Shown: piece after piece, positions 57,198 through 64,000 of the stretch
Numbering within the stretch: position 1 is the first letter of the stretch
How the letters are laid out: each line of letters starts with the position of its first letter
Source: Dietzia sp032248695
GTDB taxonomy: Bacteria > Actinomycetota > Actinomycetes > Mycobacteriales > Mycobacteriaceae
DNA: 64,000 nucleotides
Direction: 5' to 3'
NCBI RefSeq assembly: GCF_032248695.1
Contig: NZ_JAVHXC010000004.1
Span: forward strand, 357,831-421,830
Program-made: the position numbers and the translations under genes
Notes under the pieces: generated by a model
Told to the model about the DNA's origin: nothing
Seen by the model: the letters and a program-made list of their open reading frames with translations, nothing else
Database searches by the model: none

Positions 57198-57907
57198 CGG
57201 GTCGCGCCGTCCGTGCCGGTGGCGCCGAGCTCGCGCGCCCTGCCGGCCCACGAGCGCAGGATCGCCGCGAGCTGCGTCTCGAAGTACTGCTCGGCGCTGG
57301 GCGAGGAGCGCCACACGCTGAGCTCCAACGAGACCACCCCGTGAAGCGACGCCCAGATGGCGGTCGCGGCCTCGTGCACGTCGACGTCGCGGAAGACGCC
57401 CTCGTCGACGGCGGCGTCGACCACCTCGAGCAGCGGTTCGCGCCACAGCGACGCGTCGGCCCCGGGCGTCCCGCGCCCGGCCTCCGCGCGCGGGGACCGC
57501 ACGGGCTCGCCCACGACGAGGCCGTAGAGCCCCTCGTTGTCCAGCGCCCACAGGCGGTAGGCGCGGCACAGTGACCGGACGTCGCCCTCGACGCTGTCGT
57601 GGCGGAGCGCGCCGCGCAGTGTGGCGGCGAGGTCGCGGTCGGCCTCGTGCGCGACGGCGGCGAGCAGTCCGGCCTTGCCGCCGAACATCGTGTAGATCGC
57701 GGTGGTGGAGGTCCCCTGGGACGCGGCGAGCGGCCGCAGGCCGAGCGTCTCCGGTGGTGCGTCGCGGAGCCGCCTGGTGGCCTCGTCGAGGATCCCCTGC
57801 CGCAGCGAGTCGTCGTACTGGGCGTGAGTGGAGGCGCGGGTGCCCGCGCGCGGCGAGGAAGGGGTCACCCCGGCAGGGTACGACGACGACGAGGATTTCA
57901 GTGCCAT
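57194..57907 (-). CDS. TetR-family regulator, first gene of the thioesterase-FluC operon
   Basis: A 237-residue repressor. After a Ser-rich N-terminal extension, SLRQGILDEATRRLRDAP and AASQGTSTTAIYTMFGGKAG form the DNA-binding domain, and the C-terminus is of the TetR_C_13 type (WASLHGVVSLELS). The ATG at 57907 lacks a ribosome-binding site; GTG further in is possible. Stop and thioesterase start overlap (ATGA). Control of a fluoride channel operon by this protein would be unusual, because fluoride genes are often under a riboswitch; no riboswitch is evident. Confidence 0.8.
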   Translation of the reverse strand: MALKSSSSSYPAGVTPSSPRAGTRASTHAQYDDSLRQGILDEATRRLRDAPPETLGLRPLAASQGTSTTAIYTMFGGKAGLLAAVAHEADRDLAATLRGALRHDSVEGDVRSLCRAYRLWALDNEGLYGLVVGEPVRSPRAEAGRGTPGADASLWREPLLEVVDAAVDEGVFRDVDVHEAATAIWASLHGVVSLELSVWRSSPSAEQYFETQLAAILRSWAGRARELGATGTDGATR

Positions 57908-58019
57908 AACAGCGTGGCGTGTCGCCCGGGACCGCGTGACGGACGTCGCGAGTCGGCCCCGGCGGTCGGCCCCGACGATCGGCCCTCGCGGAGCGGGAAT
58001 GCGGAGAGCGAAAGCGACG

Positions 58020-58059
58020 GGAAAGGGCCCGCGCCACCTCAGCGACACGGGCCCTTTCC
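58020..58059. terminator. 12-bp hairpin downstream of lsr2
   Basis: GGAAAGGGCCCG (58020-58031) pairs perfectly with CGGGCCCTTTCC (58048-58059) around a 16-base loop. It lies about 90 bases beyond the lsr2 stop and upstream of the TetR operon, so it most likely ends the lsr2 transcript. Confidence 0.65.
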
Positions 58060-58147
58060 ACTGGCACCGCAGAGAAGACAGTTCTCACTGCCAACGTCCA
58101 GTTACGGGCTGTGATTCAGTTCTCTTCCGCGGGTCCGCAGAATTCGA

Positions 58148-58489
58148 TCAGTTGGCGGCGGCGTACGCATCCATGATGTCGGCGGGAATTCGGCCGCGGT
58201 CGGAGACCTCATATCCGTTCTTCCGTGCCCATTCCCGAATGGCCTTGGTCTCCCCCGATGCGGCGGACTTGCTCGCCGTCCGCCGCGCCGGCTTCGCCTT
58301 ACCCGTGGTCACGCGGTGACCGTTCTCGACGTACGGCGCCATGACCTCGCGGAACTTCTCCGCGTTCTCATCGCTGAGATCTATCGTGTATTCCTTGCCG
58401 TCAAAGGCGAACGAAATGGAATTGGCTTCCGTGCCGAGATCCGTTCCGTCGAGGTCGTCGATGTACTGCACCTGGAACTGCTGTGCCAT
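58148..58489 (-). CDS. lsr2: Lsr2 nucleoid-associated protein (xenogeneic silencer)
   Basis: Lsr2 is the actinobacterial H-NS counterpart: it bridges DNA and silences AT-rich, often acquired, genes. The 113-residue product has the N-terminal dimerisation domain (QYIDDLDGTDLGTEANSISF) and the C-terminal DNA-binding domain (AIREWARKNGYEVSDRGRIP) with the minor-groove RGR motif. ATG 58489 follows a GGGAGAAGAAAG site. Its own upstream region is noticeably AT-rich, consistent with autoregulation. Confidence 0.96.
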   Translation of the reverse strand: MAQQFQVQYIDDLDGTDLGTEANSISFAFDGKEYTIDLSDENAEKFREVMAPYVENGHRVTTGKAKPARRTASKSAASGETKAIREWARKNGYEVSDRGRIPADIMDAYAAAN

Positions 58490-58651
58490 GCTTTCTTCTC
58501 CCTGATCCGGCTGGCCCTCTATCGACGCCATTATGCACACACTCATGAGAACTCGCACATACAAAGCGAGGCATCTGAGTTCCCGGAAATGTGTGCGGTA
58601 CTGAACTTCTAAGCCTGATCACAGTGTCCGGTGTGTACTTTCTGAGGCTAT

Positions 58652-59365
58652 TCAGTGTGTGAGCGGGTCGGAATTCTCGCGATATCTCCGGATTATCAGG
58701 TCGACGATCTCCGGGTGCGCGCCCAGAGGCTCGGAGGTGATATCCGCGCCGGCGGCGGCCATCCGGTCGGCGAAGAACCCCGGCGCGAGGAGGTGCGTCG
58801 CCACCGCGATCCGGCGGTGGCCCTCGCCGCGCAGCAGCGAGACGGCCTCGTCGACCTTCGGGCTCGCGGCGGACGCGAACGCCGCCGTGACGGGCGTGCG
58901 CAGCAGGTCGGCGAGGCGATCGGCGAGGGCGCGGGTCTCGGCGAGCGACGACGCGTCGCTGCTGCCGGCCGCACCCAGGACCACCGCGTCCGCCCCGAAG
59001 GCGCCGACCGCCCCGGCTTCGGCGAGCCGCTGTACGAGTGCCCGCACGACCTCCGGTTCCGGGCCCAGGTGCGGGGTCTGCACCACGGGCCCGGGCGCCT
59101 CCCGGCACGCCCGGCCGACGTCGTGGACCACGTGGAACCCACGCGCGAGGAACGCGGGGACGACGACGGTCGGCGCGCCGTCTGAGAGAACCTTCTCGGG
59201 TCCCGGCTCCTGGACGTCCACCCAGGCGAGCCGGCAGTCCACGCCGGGCAGCTGCTTGCGAGTCTCGAGCAGGATCCGTCCCAGGACCCGGCGCCCGGTG
59301 GCGGACCGCGTCCCGTGCGCGACGAGCAGGAGCCGGGGGCGGGTCGGGCCGGGCGGGGCAGTCAT
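58652..59365 (-). CDS. Sirohydrochlorin chelatase (CbiX/SirB-like)
   Basis: A 237-residue protein with two CbiX halves. RLLLVAHGTRSATGR includes the metal-binding active-site His; VVVPAFLARGFHVVHDVG follows in the first half and VATHLLAPGFFADRM in the second. It inserts iron or cobalt into sirohydrochlorin. Near the sulfite reductase operon, iron insertion for sirohaem is the likely role. GTG/ATG choice: ATG 59365 removes a low-complexity extension. It lies apart from sir-cysH-cysG, separated by the acyltransferase gene. Confidence 0.87.
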   Translation of the reverse strand: MTAPPGPTRPRLLLVAHGTRSATGRRVLGRILLETRKQLPGVDCRLAWVDVQEPGPEKVLSDGAPTVVVPAFLARGFHVVHDVGRACREAPGPVVQTPHLGPEPEVVRALVQRLAEAGAVGAFGADAVVLGAAGSSDASSLAETRALADRLADLLRTPVTAAFASAASPKVDEAVSLLRGEGHRRIAVATHLLAPGFFADRMAAAGADITSEPLGAHPEIVDLIIRRYRENSDPLTH

Positions 59366-59441
59366 GTCACCGAGCATGCCGCACTCCCCGCGCCCCGTCG
59401 CATCGGCTCCGCCACGCCGGGGGATGGGGGAAACTGGGCAG

Positions 59442-60233
59442 ATGGGAGCGAGCGGTGAGGCGAGGGCGCGGAGGCGGCGTCCCGAGGTGACGGTGGCCAA
59501 CTGGGAGGCCGTGTACGACTTCTACGGACCCCGCCGCCGGCGGAACTGGTTCACCTACCCGCTGCTGACGCTCGTGGACGCGATCTACCGGCCGCGGCTG
59601 CGCATCGCGCCGGAGACGGTCGCGGAGCTGCACCGCCTCCACGACGCGGGGGTCGGGATCATCGTGGCCGCCAACCACCCGTCGGCGCACGACCCGACCG
59701 TGCTCGCGGCGGCCGTGTTCGACGAGCGGGTCCGTTTCCTCGCCGAGGGCACGGGCCTGACCAAGGACCCCATCTTCCGCGGTCCGCTGCGCCCGATCTT
59801 CGAGTACACGGGCACGGTGCCCGTCTTCCGGGCGAAGAACTACCAGGGCACGGCGTCGGAGATCCACGAGGCCGCGGCCGCGCGGCTCATCGAGGTGTGC
59901 GTGGAGCGTCTGGTCGACGGCGGCGTGGTGCTCACCTTCGTCGAGGGCACCAACTCCTCCGCCGACGACCTGCGGACGTTGCGGCTCGAGTCGGTGAAGA
60001 AGGGCGTCGGCATGATGGTCGCCGACGCGCGCCGAGCGGGGGCCGGTGTCGCGGTCCTGCCGCTCGGTCTCGCGTACCACGGTCGCGAGCATGCGGGGCT
60101 GCCCCCGCGACGCGCCGTGGTGGCCGCGGGTCGGCCCCTGCTGTGGGAGTCCGGTCCGCCGCCGACCGTCGACGAGGTGCGCCGCGCCGTGCGGGACGGC
60201 ATCGACGACGCCCTCACCGCGGCCTGGGGCTAG
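59442..60233 (+). CDS. Lysophospholipid acyltransferase family protein (PlsC domain)
   Basis: A 263-residue acyltransferase. The catalytic H(x4)D motif is NHPSAHDPTV near residue 75, and the second motif FVEGTNSSADD near residue 170 takes the place of the usual EGTR. IFRGPLRPIFEYTGTVPVFRAK lies between them. It would acylate a glycerophosphate-type acceptor at the membrane; the exact acceptor is unknown. An alternative ATG lies 18 bases upstream. It is convergent with cysG. Confidence 0.83.
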   Translation: MGASGEARARRRRPEVTVANWEAVYDFYGPRRRRNWFTYPLLTLVDAIYRPRLRIAPETVAELHRLHDAGVGIIVAANHPSAHDPTVLAAAVFDERVRFLAEGTGLTKDPIFRGPLRPIFEYTGTVPVFRAKNYQGTASEIHEAAAARLIEVCVERLVDGGVVLTFVEGTNSSADDLRTLRLESVKKGVGMMVADARRAGAGVAVLPLGLAYHGREHAGLPPRRAVVAAGRPLLWESGPPPTVDEVRRAVRDGIDDALTAAWG

Positions 60234-60248
60234 GCCGGCCCGAATCAC

Positions 60249-60272
60249 GCCGGCTCGATCTGGCCAGCCGGC
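60249..60272. terminator. Short hairpin between convergent plsC-like gene and cysG
   Basis: GCCGGC (60249-60254) and GCCGGC (60267-60272) pair around a 12-base loop in the 40-base gap between the two convergent stops. It may serve as a compact bidirectional terminator. Confidence 0.35.
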
Positions 60273-60273
60273 C

Positions 60274-61140
60274 TCAGACGACGCCCGGGACGACCTCGAA
60301 CTCCACCCCGCCGGCCTCGAGCTCGCGGGCCCGCTCGGCCAGGGTGGCGGCCGCCGCGATCCGCACGACCCCGTGCCCCGCCGCGTACCGCGTCGCCACC
60401 AGTTCCGCCACGCGGGCGGCGGGCAGGTCGGGTCCGGCTTCGAGCACCTCGACGTCGTCGTCGAGCTCGGCGAGGAGTGCGGCGTCGGCGGCACCGTCGA
60501 CGACCAGCACGTCGGCGGTGTGGACGAGTCGCCGCGCGCGGACGGTGAGCAGGTCGCCGTCGCCGCTGCCGCCGACGAGCGCGACCCACCCGGTCGCCCG
60601 ACGCCGTCGCGCACGCAGCCCCGCGGGCGCGGTGGCCAGGGACCGCGCGACGTGGCGCCCCACGCGCACCGACCGACGCGGGTCGCCGGAGTCGACGGCG
60701 ATGCGCACCATCCCGGCGGGCGTCGCGACGGCCGTGCGCGCGGGCACCCGCACCGATCCCAGCGCTGAGTCCCCGGCGGTGACGCACCAGATCCGTCGCT
60801 CCTCGCACAGGGCGGCGACCTCGGCGTCGACCCGGGGGTCGCCGGTGGCGACGTGCACCATCCAGGGGCTGTCCAGGTCGGTGGGGGTGAAGGACCGGGT
60901 GACGACGACGAGGTGGTCCCCCGCCCGCGCGGCGAGGTCGGCCATCGCCGGGTCGACTCGCGGGGCCACCACCCGGACCACCGCGCCGGCCTCGAGGAAG
61001 GTCGCCGCCCGGCGGGCCGAGACGGGCCCCGCCCCGACGAGCAGCACCTCGCGACCGGCGAGGCCGACCGTGAGCGGCAGCCCGTCCAGCGTGGCCGCGG
61101 GTGGGGCCTGCGGCGTCGCCGACGAGACCGCGGTGGTCAC
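60274..61140 (-). CDS. cysG: Sirohaem synthase CysG with truncated methyltransferase domain
   Basis: Residues 1 to about 195 are the precorrin-2 dehydrogenase/ferrochelatase part: LTVGLAGREVLLVGAGPVSA, RRAATFLEAGAVVRVVAP and a catalytic-region Asp/Ser series after VTAGDSALG. Residues from about 200 to 288 are only the first part of a uroporphyrinogen III methyltransferase (GWVALVGGSGDGDLLTVRAR, then HTADVLVVDG), stopping at FEVVPGVV where the SAM-binding half should follow. Methylation must therefore depend on another gene. GTG 61140 overlaps the cysH stop. It ends the sir-cysH-cysG operon. Confidence 0.85.
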   Translation of the reverse strand: MTTAVSSATPQAPPAATLDGLPLTVGLAGREVLLVGAGPVSARRAATFLEAGAVVRVVAPRVDPAMADLAARAGDHLVVVTRSFTPTDLDSPWMVHVATGDPRVDAEVAALCEERRIWCVTAGDSALGSVRVPARTAVATPAGMVRIAVDSGDPRRSVRVGRHVARSLATAPAGLRARRRRATGWVALVGGSGDGDLLTVRARRLVHTADVLVVDGAADAALLAELDDDVEVLEAGPDLPAARVAELVATRYAAGHGVVRIAAAATLAERARELEAGGVEFEVVPGVV

Positions 61141-61919
61141 AGGTGGATGCCGCACTCGGTCTTGGACGACCCGGCCCAGCGGCCCGAGCGGGGGTCGGCA
61201 CCGGGCTCGACGCGGCGGGTGCAGGGCTCGCAGCCGATCGACGGGTAGCCGTCGTCGAGCAGGGGGTTGAGCAGGCAGCCGTGCTCGGCCGCGTAGTCGT
61301 GGACGCGCTCGAGGGTCCACGCGACGAGCGGGTTGATCTTGACCATGGAGTGCTTCTCGTCCCACTCGACCATGGCCGCGCCGGCGCGGTGGTCGGTGTC
61401 GACGCGGCGCAGGCCGGTGATCCACGCCTCGTAGCCGGACAGGGCGGCGTCGAGCGGCTCGACCTTGCGCAGGCGGCAGCACATCTCGGGGTCGGTCTCG
61501 TAGGGGCGCGGGCCGAGGGCGGCCTCGTGCTCCTCGCGGGTCGCCGGGCTGCGCACGTCCACCACGTTGAGGCCGGGGGTGGCGGCGAGCGCGTCGCGGA
61601 CGCCGACCGTCTCGGAGAAGTGGTAGCTCGTGTCGAGGAACAGCACGTCCACGCCGGGGGCGTGGGGCGCCGTCATCTCGGGCACGACCGTGTTGGCCAT
61701 GGAGCACGCCACCGCGAGCGCGTCACCGAAGGTCTCCCCCGCCCAGGCCAGGACCTCCGCCGGGTCGATCTCGGCGTGGTTGCCGTACAGGCCGCGGTCG
61801 TCGAAGCGTCGGCCGGCCTCCTCGGCGATGGCCTTGAGCTCGGCGGTGGTGCGCTTGCGCCCGGGGCCGGGCGTGAGGACGGTGCTGCGGGGCAGCAGTT
61901 CCAGGCTCACAGCGGTCAT
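61137..61919 (-). CDS. cysH: Assimilatory adenylyl-sulfate (APS) reductase CysH
   Basis: CysH reduces activated sulfate to sulfite. The 260-residue protein shows the cluster cysteines in EMCCRLRKVEPL and SIGCEPCTRRVEPG, which mark the [4Fe-4S] APS-reducing type as in mycobacteria, and the catalytic tail KTECGIHL. VAWTLERVHDY and NPLLDDGYPSIGC are further hallmarks. ATG 61919 overlaps the sir stop (ATGA) and is preceded by GAGGAGG. Confidence 0.94.
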   Translation of the reverse strand: MTAVSLELLPRSTVLTPGPGRKRTTAELKAIAEEAGRRFDDRGLYGNHAEIDPAEVLAWAGETFGDALAVACSMANTVVPEMTAPHAPGVDVLFLDTSYHFSETVGVRDALAATPGLNVVDVRSPATREEHEAALGPRPYETDPEMCCRLRKVEPLDAALSGYEAWITGLRRVDTDHRAGAAMVEWDEKHSMVKINPLVAWTLERVHDYAAEHGCLLNPLLDDGYPSIGCEPCTRRVEPGADPRSGRWAGSSKTECGIHL

Positions 61920-63610
61920 ACGAGGACCTCCTCGTCCACCCGGTGCGCCCACTCGGCGAAGGTCTCACCAGCGGCACCGGTCTCCATGTACTTGCGGATC
62001 ACGCGTTCGACGTAGTTGGGCAGCTCCGCCGACGGCACGCGCAGGCCGCGGACGGTACGACCCAGGCCGCCGGACTCCTGGTCCTCCGACGCGAGCCCGC
62101 CGCCCAGGTGGACCTGGAAGCCGGGGGTGTCGCCGTCGAGGAGCTGGCCCTTGAGGCCGATGTCGGCGGTCTGGATGCGGGCGCAGCTGTTGGGGCAGCC
62201 GTTGAGGTGGATCGACAGCGGCGTGCGCAGCGGAGCGTCGTCGGCGAAGCGCCGCTCGAGCTCGTCCACCAGCGCGGTGGCGGTGTCCTTGGTGTCGACA
62301 AAGGCGAGCTTGCAGAACTCGATGCCCGTGCACGCCATGGTGGCGCGGCGGAACGAGCTCGGGCGGGCGTGCAGGCCGATCTCCGCCAGGCCCTCGACCA
62401 GCTGGTCGACCTTGTCGGGCTCGACGTCCAGCACGAGGAGCTTCTGGTGCGGTGTGAAGCGCACGCGGTGCGACCCGGCGGCCTCGGCGAGGTCGGCGAC
62501 CTGCGCGAGCTTCTCGCCGCCGACGCGGCCGACGGTCGGCGCGGCGCCCACGTAGAAGCGCCCGTCCTTCTGCTCGTAGATGCCCACGTGGTCACCCGAG
62601 CCGACGCCACGCTCGGGCGCGGGGCCGTCGGGGAGCTCGCGGCCGAGGTACTCGTCCTGCAGCACCTGGCGGAACTTCTCGGCGCCCCAGTCCTTGATGA
62701 GGAACTTCAGCCGGGCGCGGGTGCGCATGCGGCGGTAGCCGTAGTCGCGGAAGATGCCCACCACGCCGGCCCACACCTCGGCGGCCTCCTCCTGCCGGAC
62801 GAAGACCCCGATGCGCGTCGCGAGCTGCGGGTTCGTGGACAGCCCGCCGCCGACCCACAGGTCGTAGCCGGGGCCGAGCTCGGGGTGCACGACGCCGACC
62901 AGCGAGATGTCGTTGATCTCGTGGACCACGTCGAGGCTCGGGTGGCCCGTGATGGCGGACTTGAACTTGCGCGGCAGGTTCGAGAACTCGGGGGTCCCGA
63001 TGTACTTGGCCTTGATCTCCTCGATGATCGGGGTGGGGTCGAGGATCTCGTTCTCCGCCACACCCGCGACGGGGCTGCCGAGGATGACGCGGGGGCAGTC
63101 GCCGCACGCTTCGACGGTGTCGATGCCCACGTCCTCGAGCCGCTGCCAGATGGTGGGGACGTCCTCGATGGCGATCCAGTGGTACTGGATGTTCTGCCGG
63201 TCGGAGATGTCCGCCGTGCCGCGGGCGAAGTCGGTCGAGATGCCGGCCAGCACGCGCAGCTGGTCGGTCGTGACGGCGCCACCGTCGGTGCGGACGCGCA
63301 TCATGAAGTACTTGTCCTGCAGCTCGTCGGCCTCGAGCTTGGAGGTCCGGGAGCCGTCGAGGCCCTGCTTACGCTGCGTGTAGAGACCCCACCAGCGCAT
63401 GCGGCCCGACAGGTCGTCCGACGGGATCGAGTCGAAGCCCTCCTTGGAGTACGTGTCCAGGATGCGCTGGCGTACGTTGAGGGCGTCGTCCTCGAGCTTG
63501 AACTGCTCGTTGTGGTTGAGCGTCAGCTTGCCGTCGATCTTCCACTGCCCCTGTGGCTTGGCCGCGCGCGCGGGACGAGCGGTACGGGGGGCGGCTGCAG
63601 TATCGGTCAT
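61916..63610 (-). CDS. sir: Ferredoxin-dependent sulfite reductase
   Basis: A 564-residue sirohaem [4Fe-4S] enzyme that makes sulfide. Two ferredoxin-like halves are each followed by sirohaem-binding domains. The cluster cysteines are in ACTGIEFCKLAF and HLNGCPNSCARIQ. QYHWIAIEDVPTIWQRL and CGDCPRVILGSPVAG match the SirA/NirA family of Mycobacterium. It heads the operon with cysH and cysG. Nitrite reduction is the alternative for this family, but the cysH neighbour decides for sulfite. No ribosome-binding site precedes the ATG. Confidence 0.94.
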   Translation of the reverse strand: MTDTAAAPRTARPARAAKPQGQWKIDGKLTLNHNEQFKLEDDALNVRQRILDTYSKEGFDSIPSDDLSGRMRWWGLYTQRKQGLDGSRTSKLEADELQDKYFMMRVRTDGGAVTTDQLRVLAGISTDFARGTADISDRQNIQYHWIAIEDVPTIWQRLEDVGIDTVEACGDCPRVILGSPVAGVAENEILDPTPIIEEIKAKYIGTPEFSNLPRKFKSAITGHPSLDVVHEINDISLVGVVHPELGPGYDLWVGGGLSTNPQLATRIGVFVRQEEAAEVWAGVVGIFRDYGYRRMRTRARLKFLIKDWGAEKFRQVLQDEYLGRELPDGPAPERGVGSGDHVGIYEQKDGRFYVGAAPTVGRVGGEKLAQVADLAEAAGSHRVRFTPHQKLLVLDVEPDKVDQLVEGLAEIGLHARPSSFRRATMACTGIEFCKLAFVDTKDTATALVDELERRFADDAPLRTPLSIHLNGCPNSCARIQTADIGLKGQLLDGDTPGFQVHLGGGLASEDQESGGLGRTVRGLRVPSAELPNYVERVIRKYMETGAAGETFAEWAHRVDEEVLV

Positions 63611-63630
63611 GGCGGCGAGAATAGTCAGAA

Positions 63631-63646
63631 CAGACTGGTCTGTCTA
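63631..63646. promoter_or_regulatory. Candidate McbR-type operator upstream of sir
   Basis: CAGAC-N6-GTCTA differs by one base from TAGAC-N6-GTCTA, the site of the sulfur-metabolism repressor McbR in Corynebacterium glutamicum. It lies 21-36 bases ahead of the sir start, overlapping the promoter region of an operon that McbR-like proteins control. The regulator's presence in this genome is not shown by this window. Confidence 0.5.
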
Positions 63647-63766
63647 ACAAGGGTGGCCTAACACTCACGGACGACACGCCCCCGCCTGACCCCCGCCGAG
63701 CGCGGCCTCCTCCCACCCTCGCGGCCCCCTCTCACCCTCGCCGCCCCGGCTCGCGCGCACACCGCC

Positions 63767-64000
63767 TCAGAAGGGTGGTGGTGGTTCGAGTTGTTGGTCG
63801 AGTTGCTTGTCGAGGTGGTCGAGCAGGGCTTGGCGGATGGCGTGTTCGAGGGTGCTGTGGTGGGGTTTGTTGCGTTGCCACCAGCGGCTGTCGTCGGCCG
63901 GGCTGAACCCCTTCGGCGCAGCCGGGGTCGGGGCCGGGCTGGTGGTGGGCGATCCGGGCGAGGTGGCTGCTTGGGTGCGTTCGCGGTTGAGGCGTTGGGC
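63767..64000 (-). CDS. DUF222/HNH-endonuclease-type protein, C-terminal end
   Basis: The right edge cuts a minus-strand gene of which 77 codons are visible. They read from AQRLNRERTQAATS through a Pro/Ser-rich linker to a helix (HHSTLEHAIRQALLDHLDKQ), ending in EPPPPF. An NRERT segment with a Pro-rich tail is typical of the end of actinobacterial DUF222 proteins with an HNH nuclease domain, which occur in many copies in these genomes. The catalytic domain lies outside the window, so the call rests on tail similarity only. Confidence 0.6.
   Translation of the reverse strand, partial: AQRLNRERTQAATSPGSPTTSPAPTPAAPKGFSPADDSRWWQRNKPHHSTLEHAIRQALLDHLDKQLDQQLEPPPPF

Noticed and set aside
57194..57907. 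Fluoride riboswitch ahead of the crcB operon
   Set aside because: I found no conserved pseudoknot-like fluoride aptamer sequence upstream of the operon's first gene or the channel genes.

Overview
The window comes from the chromosome of a high-GC actinobacterium of the mycolate-forming group (Mycobacteriales). The support is very G/C-rich third codon positions, an Lsr2 nucleoid protein, a mycothiol-dependent maleylpyruvate isomerase family protein, a DUF222/HNH-type protein at the right edge and many ATGA/GTGA start-stop overlaps. Dietzia or a close relative fits best, but the genus is an inference. No rRNA, tRNA, CRISPR array, integrase or intact insertion sequence is visible.

1-21.1 kb is a very GC-rich housekeeping block. 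It holds the end of cysE, a membrane mannosyltransferase, fdhD, a rubber-oxygenase-like gene (lcp) with a divergent TetR regulator, a drug exporter with its TetR, an unusual MobA-MoeA fusion, an Rrf2/NsrR-type regulator with flavohaemoprotein hmp (framed by two copies of a long palindrome), a VOC dioxygenase, moaA-moaD-modA, a uracil/xanthine permease, moeA, a small ORF coupled to a BLUF blue-light receptor, and another TetR-exporter pair. Molybdenum-cofactor genes recur here and again near 51 kb.

21.2-47.4 kb is visibly less GC-rich (37 of 60 G/C in the hand-counted line 32461-32520, against 51 of 60 in 52261-52320) and is almost entirely catabolic. It encodes a divergent iron-type alcohol dehydrogenase, an ADP-forming acyl-CoA synthetase, an ABM-domain monooxygenase, a TetR, an enoyl-CoA hydratase/two acyl-CoA dehydrogenases/SDR operon, a zinc alcohol dehydrogenase coupled to a GntR regulator, a second hydratase, an AtuA-family protein, a double CaiB CoA-transferase, a third acyl-CoA dehydrogenase, a cyclase-family hydrolase, a full TRAP transporter with two duplicated binding proteins, and a divergent Baeyer-Villiger-type monooxygenase. 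The parts suggest uptake of an organic acid or oxidised (cyclo)aliphatic/terpenoid compound, ketone-to-ester oxygenation, hydrolysis, CoA activation and beta-oxidation. A matching palindromic site in two control regions could bind the GntR protein and join the operons into one regulon. The substrate is not known.

47.4-64 kb returns to the GC-rich backbone: a small DUF6131-like membrane protein, tenA, an old-yellow-enzyme, a D-amino-acid dehydrogenase, moaCB and moaE, a nucleosidase, a beta-helix-like lipoprotein, a tightly overlapping operon (TetR, thioesterase, MDMPI family, two fluoride channels, RNA 2',3'-cyclic phosphodiesterase), lsr2, a sirohydrochlorin chelatase, an acyltransferase, and the assimilatory sulfur operon sir-cysH-cysG with a shortened cysG. 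The window ends in the C-terminus of a DUF222/HNH-type protein.
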